In this document: positions 5,486 to 9,661 of the stretch, piece by piece
Position numbering within the stretch: position 1 is the stretch's first letter
Layout: the number at the start of each line of letters is the position of its first letter
From: Candidatus Gastranaerophilales bacterium
GTDB taxonomy: Bacteria; Cyanobacteriota; Vampirovibrionia; Gastranaerophilales; Gastranaerophilaceae
Direction of reading: 5' to 3'
Assembly: GCA_900552525.1 (NCBI GenBank)
Contig: UNSK01000062.1
Coordinates: 1-9,661, forward strand
Length of the DNA: 9,661 bases
Program-made: the position numbers and the translations under genes
The notes under the pieces: generated by a model
What the model saw: only the letters and a program-made list of their open reading frames with translations
Told to the model about the DNA's origin: nothing
Databases searched by the model: none

Positions 5486-6862
5486 CTAAACTGTTACGCT
5501 TTCTACTGCGTTATTTTCTTCTTTTATACCTACCGCTTCCTGACGGGATTCTTCTTCTTTTACAAGCCCATGAGCTGTTTTTCCCCAGTTCATATCTTTC
5601 TTGCAGAATAATATTTTACCACAAATAAACAATTCCATAGGAAACCATATAATTAAAAAGTAAATTGTTGTTTCGAACGCCTGCTTTAATGCGCTCATCC
5701 TCGGCACATAATCATATTTTCTTAAGCTGTAACGAATTGCAAAAAGGAAACCCAAACCTACAACAAGAGAAACTATCAATGATGACCACAAAACATTATG
5801 AAGGCTGTAAGGATCAATCTTATCTGTAAGTAATTTTACAATTCTGAAAAATACTTCCATCATAAACCACAGAGGCATAATAAACTGTGTTATATAAATT
5901 GCCATATCCAGCCTCGCACGAAGTGACATTTTTTTAGATTTCATTGCCTCTGCAAAGTACTCAAGATATCTTCTAATAGTACCCTCCAGCCATCTTCTGC
6001 GCTGCCTGAACAGAGGCATAAGATAAACAATACCTTCCTCGTAAACACAAGCATCAAGACAAAAACGCACGTCCCATCCTTTTATATGAAGCCTTGTGGA
6101 CATATCTAAATCATCAGTAATTGTATAGTTATTCCAACCGTCAATATCTTCTAAAGCCTTACGTTTGATAAGTTCGCCATTGCCTCGAAGCTCAACAGCA
6201 CCTTTAACAGCATCTCTTCCTACCTGCAGATAAGTATCTAAAGTATACTCGTTATTCTGACATCTTGTAAGGAAATTTACATCCTTATTTCTAATAATCT
6301 TTCTTGCTTGAACAGCCCCGACATCTGCTGGTTCTAAATTTGGAACAAGTTTCTTTAAAAAATCAGAATCAACTGTTGCATCAGCATCAAATACCAGAAC
6401 AGCATCCCCTTTTGCAATAACCAGAGCATCATTTAATACAGCAGACTTTCCCGGGAAAGCTCCCTGCTCACGTATAAGAGCTTTTACATTCTCATGCCTT
6501 GCCTCTAAGTCTTTAATGATTGCTGCTGTATTATCCGTACTTCTATCATCAATTATAATTACTTCAAAAAACGGATAGTCCATGCCTAAAATGTTCTCAA
6601 CAGTATTGGCTATTACATATTCTTCGTTATGAGCAGGAATCATAATACTAACAAAAGGTTTATAATTCTCATTCACAACTGGCGGATGTTTCTTCAGCTT
6701 ACGCTTCTGATACTTTGTCGCAGCTATAGAATACAATCCGTAAATCACCATACACACACATAAAATAACGAAACCTACAGTTGTATTTACGTAATTCTGA
6801 AAGACGTATAAAAATACGCCCAAGCAAGATAATATTATAAATAAAAGAAATCTTTCTCTCAT
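5486..6862 (-). CDS. Membrane family 2 glycosyltransferase (BcsA/PgaC-like)
   Basis: This 458-residue enzyme has the layout of processive polysaccharide synthases. Two N-terminal membrane segments (about 3-20 and 27-47) precede a cytosolic GT-A domain, and further membrane segments lie near 321-340, 358-378 and 396-416. The catalytic signature is complete: IPAHNEE (75-81), DD at 105-106, DAD at 159-161, ITDD with D250-D251, and QRRRW (287-291), which holds the growing chain in cellulose, hyaluronan and poly-N-acetylglucosamine synthases. The sugar donor cannot be read from sequence; PgaC/IcaA-like N-acetylglucosamine transfer is one option. No deacetylase, outer membrane porin or c-di-GMP-binding domain is found here, so it stands alone. 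GGGGAG lies three bases before the ATG. The C-terminal 25 residues are charged and probably disordered. Confidence 0.88.
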   Translation of the reverse strand: MRERFLLFIILSCLGVFLYVFQNYVNTTVGFVILCVCMVIYGLYSIAATKYQKRKLKKHPPVVNENYKPFVSIMIPAHNEEYVIANTVENILGMDYPFFEVIIIDDRSTDNTAAIIKDLEARHENVKALIREQGAFPGKSAVLNDALVIAKGDAVLVFDADATVDSDFLKKLVPNLEPADVGAVQARKIIRNKDVNFLTRCQNNEYTLDTYLQVGRDAVKGAVELRGNGELIKRKALEDIDGWNNYTITDDLDMSTRLHIKGWDVRFCLDACVYEEGIVYLMPLFRQRRRWLEGTIRRYLEYFAEAMKSKKMSLRARLDMAIYITQFIMPLWFMMEVFFRIVKLLTDKIDPYSLHNVLWSSLIVSLVVGLGFLFAIRYSLRKYDYVPRMSALKQAFETTIYFLIIWFPMELFICGKILFCKKDMNWGKTAHGLVKEEESRQEAVGIKEENNAVESVTV

Positions 6863-6883
6863 AATCTCCCCAACACTAAGTAA

Positions 6884-6892
6884 ATTATATCA
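6884..6892 (-). promoter_or_regulatory. Extended -10 promoter for the glycosyltransferase
   Basis: On the minus strand the sequence TGATATAAT gives a perfect extended -10 element 21 bases before the glycosyltransferase start. No recognisable -35 box lies at 17 bases. The predicted start leaves a leader of about 15 bases containing GGGGAG. Confidence 0.55.
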
Positions 6893-6919
6893 AAAATATT
6901 AAGTTATGTTGTGATTATC

Positions 6920-6983
6920 GCAATTTTTTAAACCAAACTTTACATTTCTTAATAAAATACATAAAAAAAGGCAATTTTTTAAA
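6920..6983. repeat. 13-bp direct repeat in the divergent intergenic region
   Basis: GCAATTTTTTAAA occurs exactly at 6920-6932 and 6971-6983, 51 bases apart, or close to five helical turns. The pair lies between the divergent promoters of the glycosyltransferase and the 95-residue gene. It may be an operator, an UP-like element or an AT-rich coincidence. A related GCAATTTTTT lies on the minus strand at 9231-9240, upstream of another gene. The rest of this 173-base gap holds TTTACA at 6939-6944 and TATATA at 6996-7001 as weak plus-strand promoter candidates. Confidence 0.4.
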
Positions 6984-7035
6984 AGTTAAATACTTTATAT
7001 ATACATAAGAGATAACAAGAGAGGAAAGAGCAAAG

Positions 7036-7323
7036 ATGTTATTCACTACAGAAACAATTTCAAACGAAGAAATCAAATCTATCAATAACTTCTTTAATGA
7101 CTTTGAAGCAGTAGAAACAGTTGCTCCGGAAAAAGCTGAAGAAGAAACAACTGTTGTTAAATATCTTCATTCTCTTGTTACATCTTGCTACGCAAAATCA
7201 GTTGAAGATATTGCAAATACAAAAGTTGGTAACAGAATCGTAAGAAAAAGAAACTTGCAGCAGGTAATGCAGGAATCTTTCTTCTATGGTGCTAACAGAT
7301 TTGGCAACAACTTCATAGCATAG
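7036..7323 (+). CDS. Small protein of unknown function, 95 residues
   Basis: I do not recognise this gene. It encodes 95 residues with no signal peptide and no membrane segment, so it is probably cytosolic. The first 40 residues are strongly acidic (NEEIKS, FNDFEAVE, EKAEEE). The second half is mixed to basic, with NRIVRKRNLQQVMQESFFYG (66-85) and a Phe/Asn-rich tail GANRFGNNFIA. The start ATG is preceded by a purine-rich site, GAGGAAAG, 7 bases before the ATG, and the gene ends at a strong terminator. It looks monocistronic. The regular codon use and the clean promoter-to-terminator unit argue that it is a real gene. Its function cannot be inferred. Confidence 0.75.
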   Translation: MLFTTETISNEEIKSINNFFNDFEAVETVAPEKAEEETTVVKYLHSLVTSCYAKSVEDIANTKVGNRIVRKRNLQQVMQESFFYGANRFGNNFIA

Positions 7324-7391
7324 TTATAACGCAACTTCAAAAAGTAAAAACACTCTCTTATATTATATAATCTTACATCTTACAAAGTTTT

Positions 7392-7413
7392 AGCCCGCCT
7401 TCGCGGGCTTTTT
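7392..7413 (+). terminator. Intrinsic terminator after the 95-residue gene
   Basis: AGCCCGC (7392-7398) pairs perfectly with GCGGGCT (7403-7409) around CTTC and runs into TTTT, then ATTT. It serves the plus strand. Read on the minus strand the hairpin is followed by AAAAC rather than a T tract, so it is a poor terminator for the convergent repeat-protein gene that ends at 7416. Confidence 0.92.
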
Positions 7414-7415
7414 AT

Positions 7416-7844
7416 TTAATATCTTGTTCTGAAAGACCCGCGATAGTTACCGACATTATCTGTCATTACACCACGCCCGCCAGGAAAAGTTCTAAAACTA
7501 CCTGTACGGTTTCCGTAATTATCAAATGTTGTGAATCTTCCACCGGATAGAGGCCTTACGGTACCAACCTTATTTCCCTCTGCATCAAAAACATGAGTAC
7601 GGTTTGCCGGAGCTCCTCTAAATGTTTTTACCATGTTATTATTTTGATCGTACATGACTCTTCGGCCATTCGAATAATCTCTCACACGACCTTTATAATT
7701 TCCAGAATTGTCATATAAACTGTAATTTCCATTACCAGTTCCTCTGATTGTTCTAACAGAAGAATTTGATGGTTCATAAATATTCGTTGTTTCAGCCCAA
7801 ACGGGAAGTCCTATTATACATAAAATTAATAATATTTTTTTCAT
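7416..7844 (-). CDS. Small exported protein of six tandem 21-residue repeats
   Basis: The 142-residue protein begins with a signal peptide, MKKILLILCIIGLPVWA, likely cut before E18. Nearly all the mature chain is one repeat unit of exactly 21 residues: the aspartate of its [YF]-D-x2-G-N-x2-G-x2-R core recurs at 45, 66, 87, 108 and 129, with E24 in a weaker first copy. Arginine recurs ten residues after each, at 34, 55, 76, 97, 118 and 139, although unit three is diverged (DQNNNMVKTFR). The pattern suggests short beta hairpins stacked in a repeat fold, as in YD or MORN-type repeats, but it matches neither exactly. It is probably periplasmic or surface-exposed. There is no Shine-Dalgarno site; an extended -10 lies just upstream. 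It follows the membrane-protein gene by 23 bases and may also be co-transcribed with it. Confidence 0.8.
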   Translation of the reverse strand: MKKILLILCIIGLPVWAETTNIYEPSNSSVRTIRGTGNGNYSLYDNSGNYKGRVRDYSNGRRVMYDQNNNMVKTFRGAPANRTHVFDAEGNKVGTVRPLSGGRFTTFDNYGNRTGSFRTFPGGRGVMTDNVGNYRGSFRTRY

Positions 7845-7850
7845 ATAATT

Positions 7851-7859
7851 ATTTTACCA
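7851..7859 (-). promoter_or_regulatory. Extended -10 promoter predicted to give a leaderless transcript
   Basis: On the minus strand TGGTAAAAT forms an extended -10 (TGnTAAAAT). It ends exactly six bases before the ATG of the repeat-protein gene, so transcription would start on the ATG itself. No ribosome binding site precedes that gene, which agrees with a leaderless mRNA. Confidence 0.45.
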
Positions 7860-7867
7860 GATTTCTA

Positions 7868-9142
7868 TCAGGAGATAATCCCCTCCTTGATTAATTGTTC
7901 TTTAATTTCTCTTTTGGTTTGAAATTCTTTACCGGATTTGTCTGTTAATCTCTTTAGAAGCATTATTCCCGGAGTAATTACACCTAGAGCTAAAATACAA
8001 GCTCCTATATTATTGATAATAGATCTTCTTTTCAATTTTCTCACACCTTTAAAGAATTCATCACAAGTTTCTTTACCAAGTGAACTCTTGTATTGATTAT
8101 ATAATTCCGAAACCTGAGAGCTGACATTTTGCACTTCTTTTAAATCAATATACGCTCTGGTATCAATCTTATTTGAACCTTTTAAAGTTGTTATCAAATC
8201 AGATTGTTTTGCAATTTGTACAATTTTGTTATCAGGATTTTTATGCAAGAATTCATATAGATTAACCTTAGATGTATTAGCAGCATTGAACTCTTTTAAA
8301 CTAGCTTCAATGGATCCATCAAGAAAAGCCTGCTTAAATTTACTATCTTCCAACACTCTTGAATCCAGTGTTATTGATTTGCCATGTTTTGATTTTGCAT
8401 TCTTTTCCATAAATTCCTGAATTTTTTTACCTGCATAGTATAGGAAGAACAGACAAGAGCCTTCTTTGATTGCATAGCCTATGAACTCTTGAGAACTTCT
8501 TGAATCAGTTAATCTCTCAGTTGTTATAAAACCATCCATAATATACATATTTTTTACAGGCGAGAACGCAAATTCTTCGACAACCTTTCCAATTCCTTTA
8601 AATGCCGGTTTATTAGCATTATTATTTTCTTCTTGTTTAGCCTTCTTAGACTCGTTATACTCTTTAATCAGATTTTTTCTAATTTTTTGCTCTGTATAAT
8701 ACTGTTTAAGCCGTGTCATTCCAACATAAGTCACCGCAGCCAAAACAGTAGATACTGCAAATTTTGTTGCTGCAAGATTTTTAAACAACCTTTTTTTATT
8801 TTCGGCTTTTTCTAAATTCTTCTTAATTTCTTCTGTTGGGGCGTATTGTTTTATCTTCTTAAAAATTTCAGAATCCTTTAAATTTCTCGGGTCAATTTTA
8901 GAGTCTAACCCATAAGCTTTAAAAACTGTCTTATCAAATATCCATTTAAAAGCAGGTATACCCCCGAGCCACAACGCTTCTGTGCCAAATTCGTCTATGA
9001 ATCTGTCAAAACCTTCTTCTTTACCTGTAGCGTATGAACCTGCTGTCATGCCAAGACAGCTTGAGGCGTCCTTTACCCCTAAAGGTACTAATGAATTGGG
9101 ATTGCCCAATGTAGAATATATCTTTGCTGCATTTACCAACAT
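7868..9142 (-). CDS. Membrane protein of unknown function, 424 residues
   Basis: I cannot assign a function. The protein has hydrophobic segments near 122-145, 222-240 and 374-397, separated by long charged, mostly helical and lysine-rich regions (100-120, 145-175, 240-290). The N-terminus carries STLGNPNSLVPLGVKD (10-24), FDRFIDEFGTEALWLGGIPA (45-64) and further conserved-looking blocks. There is no cleavable signal peptide. I recall similar proteins from gut Melainabacteria assemblies, without a known role. The ATG at 9142 has only a G-rich stretch (GGGGG, then AGGG) before it. It lies four bases after the stop of a 15-codon ORF with a strong ribosome binding site, so translation may be coupled. 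The open frame could reach a little upstream but has no better start codon. The downstream neighbour is the 21-residue-repeat protein. Confidence 0.78.
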   Translation of the reverse strand: MLVNAAKIYSTLGNPNSLVPLGVKDASSCLGMTAGSYATGKEEGFDRFIDEFGTEALWLGGIPAFKWIFDKTVFKAYGLDSKIDPRNLKDSEIFKKIKQYAPTEEIKKNLEKAENKKRLFKNLAATKFAVSTVLAAVTYVGMTRLKQYYTEQKIRKNLIKEYNESKKAKQEENNNANKPAFKGIGKVVEEFAFSPVKNMYIMDGFITTERLTDSRSSQEFIGYAIKEGSCLFFLYYAGKKIQEFMEKNAKSKHGKSITLDSRVLEDSKFKQAFLDGSIEASLKEFNAANTSKVNLYEFLHKNPDNKIVQIAKQSDLITTLKGSNKIDTRAYIDLKEVQNVSSQVSELYNQYKSSLGKETCDEFFKGVRKLKRRSIINNIGACILALGVITPGIMLLKRLTDKSGKEFQTKREIKEQLIKEGIIS

Positions 9143-9146
9143 AACC

Positions 9147-9194
9147 CTACAACCCCCATATTAAATTCATTAATTTTTTGCTGTGTTTGTTCAT
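9147..9194 (-). CDS. 15-codon upstream ORF (possible leader peptide)
   Basis: On the minus strand an ATG at 9192-9194 is preceded at six bases by AAGGAAGG (9201-9208), the best ribosome binding site near this locus. It opens a reading frame for MNKHSKKLMNLIWGL and stops with TAG at 9147-9149, four bases before the ATG of the 424-residue membrane protein in another frame. It may be a leader peptide whose translation opens the next start by coupling. Alternatively, a frameshift may have separated the original start of the large gene from its body. It is lysine-rich with no run of one amino acid, so classic attenuation is not indicated. Confidence 0.5.
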   Translation of the reverse strand: MNKHSKKLMNLIWGL

Positions 9195-9262
9195 ATTCGA
9201 CCTTCCTTTCTGTGTAAATCACGTAAAGCAAAAAAATTGCCTGTATATTAACATTTTTTTAC

Positions 9263-9299
9263 AAAAAAAGAACTTCCCGCTTATAGGAAGTTCTTTTTT
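9263..9299 (-). terminator. Terminator after rpoZ (bidirectional in form)
   Basis: GAACTTCC (9270-9277) pairs perfectly with GGAAGTTC (9286-9293) around an 8-base loop and is flanked by seven A and six T residues, so it can end transcripts on either strand. Only the minus strand has a gene leading into it, rpoZ, which ends 17 bases away. The following gene therefore probably has its own promoter in 9211-9262. I see only a weak TATACA there on the minus strand. Confidence 0.9.
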
Positions 9300-9316
9300 G
9301 TATCTATAACTTAAAC

Positions 9317-9559
9317 TTAGCCTACAAGTTCGGTATCGTCCGACTCGGAAGCTTTAACCATGATAGCATGCTCTACAGGATTTTCTTTCTTGTAAGCGCT
9401 GTCACTTGCAGCTTCCTCAAAACCAAACTCATCTCGGGCTTTCTTCATCTGAGTTTCATCAACCAGCTTTTTGGCTAATTCTGCTATTTCATAAACCAGC
9501 TTGTAACGATTATCAGTATTTTCGTTTAATTCCCAAGCTATTTTAATAATTTGATCCAT
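9317..9559 (-). CDS. rpoZ: DNA-directed RNA polymerase omega subunit
   Basis: Omega assists assembly of the beta' subunit into RNA polymerase. The 80-residue protein has the omega core NRYKLVYEIAELAKKL (17-32), matching the family's NRYxLVxxxAxRAK helix. After a variable acidic linker comes NPVEHAIMVKASE (60-72), matching the conserved KPVxxAI-E helix. The end DDTELVG resembles the cyanobacterial C-terminus (QPEIIGE). The length is normal. Residues usually basic after the first helix are partly replaced by acidic ones, so the sequence is divergent. The ATG is fixed by GAGG five bases upstream. A good promoter and a terminator frame it as a single-gene unit. Confidence 0.75.
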   Translation of the reverse strand: MDQIIKIAWELNENTDNRYKLVYEIAELAKKLVDETQMKKARDEFGFEEAASDSAYKKENPVEHAIMVKASESDDTELVG

Positions 9560-9594
9560 TTTTACCTCATTATTTCAAATAATCAATTAATTTA

Positions 9595-9623
9595 ACTATA
9601 TAACGCTCAAAAACTTTTGTCCA
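9595..9623 (-). promoter_or_regulatory. Sigma70-type promoter for rpoZ
   Basis: On the minus strand a -35 TGGACA (9618-9623) and a -10 TATAGT (9595-9600), each one base off consensus, are separated by exactly 17 bases. Transcription would start near 9588, giving a leader of about 30 bases with the GAGG site at 9565-9568. A second, weaker pair (TTGTAA and TATATT) lies at the window edge. Confidence 0.7.
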
Positions 9624-9661
9624 GTAATAAAAAATATATATAATTTAATATTTATTTACAA

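Noticed and set aside
1..9661. CRISPR array, tRNA or rRNA gene, transposase or phage gene
   Set aside because: No regularly spaced repeats, no cloverleaf or rRNA sequence and no mobile-element enzyme were seen on either strand.

Overview
The window is AT-rich, densely coded bacterial DNA read with the standard bacterial code. Three observations point to the non-photosynthetic sister group of Cyanobacteria (Vampirovibrionia/Melainabacteria, order Gastranaerophilales, typical of animal guts). These are an RNA polymerase omega subunit that resembles the cyanobacterial form at its C-terminus, the remnant of a type IV pilin-like gene of a style I associate with that group, and a 424-residue membrane protein of a type I recall from its metagenome assemblies. 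The assignment is inferred from memory and is moderately confident.

Positions 1-1510 hold an ArsB/NhaD-type ion transporter behind a structured 5' leader and followed by a strong terminator. Positions 1504-1767 hold a decayed pilin-like gene that has lost its start, its N-terminal hydrophobic helix and its C-terminus. A good sigma70-type promoter then drives a plus-strand block: uridine phosphorylase (udp), nicotinate mononucleotide adenylyltransferase (nadD), the YqeK diadenosine tetraphosphate hydrolase, and an exported protein of unknown function with a glycine-rich core and a C-terminal Ig-like domain.

This block converges on a minus-strand pair, a BcsA/PgaC-like membrane glycosyltransferase followed by adenine phosphoribosyltransferase (apt). 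Each of the two has its own extended -10 promoter. A divergent intergenic region carrying a 13-bp direct repeat leads to a plus-strand gene for a 95-residue protein of unknown function, closed by a GC-rich terminator.

The right end is all minus strand. It holds rpoZ with a good promoter and terminator, then a 15-codon ORF with the best ribosome binding site of the region placed just before the 424-residue membrane protein, and finally a small exported protein whose mature part is six tandem 21-residue repeats.

The recognisable enzymes are housekeeping: nucleoside and base salvage (udp, apt), NAD synthesis (nadD) and dinucleotide clean-up (yqeK). No complete new defence or biosynthetic system is visible. 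The most interesting points are three genes without a Shine-Dalgarno sequence whose ATG lies exactly where transcription should start (predicted leaderless mRNAs), the short ORF before the membrane protein, the transporter leader, the pilin remnant, and the perfect 21-residue repeat protein.
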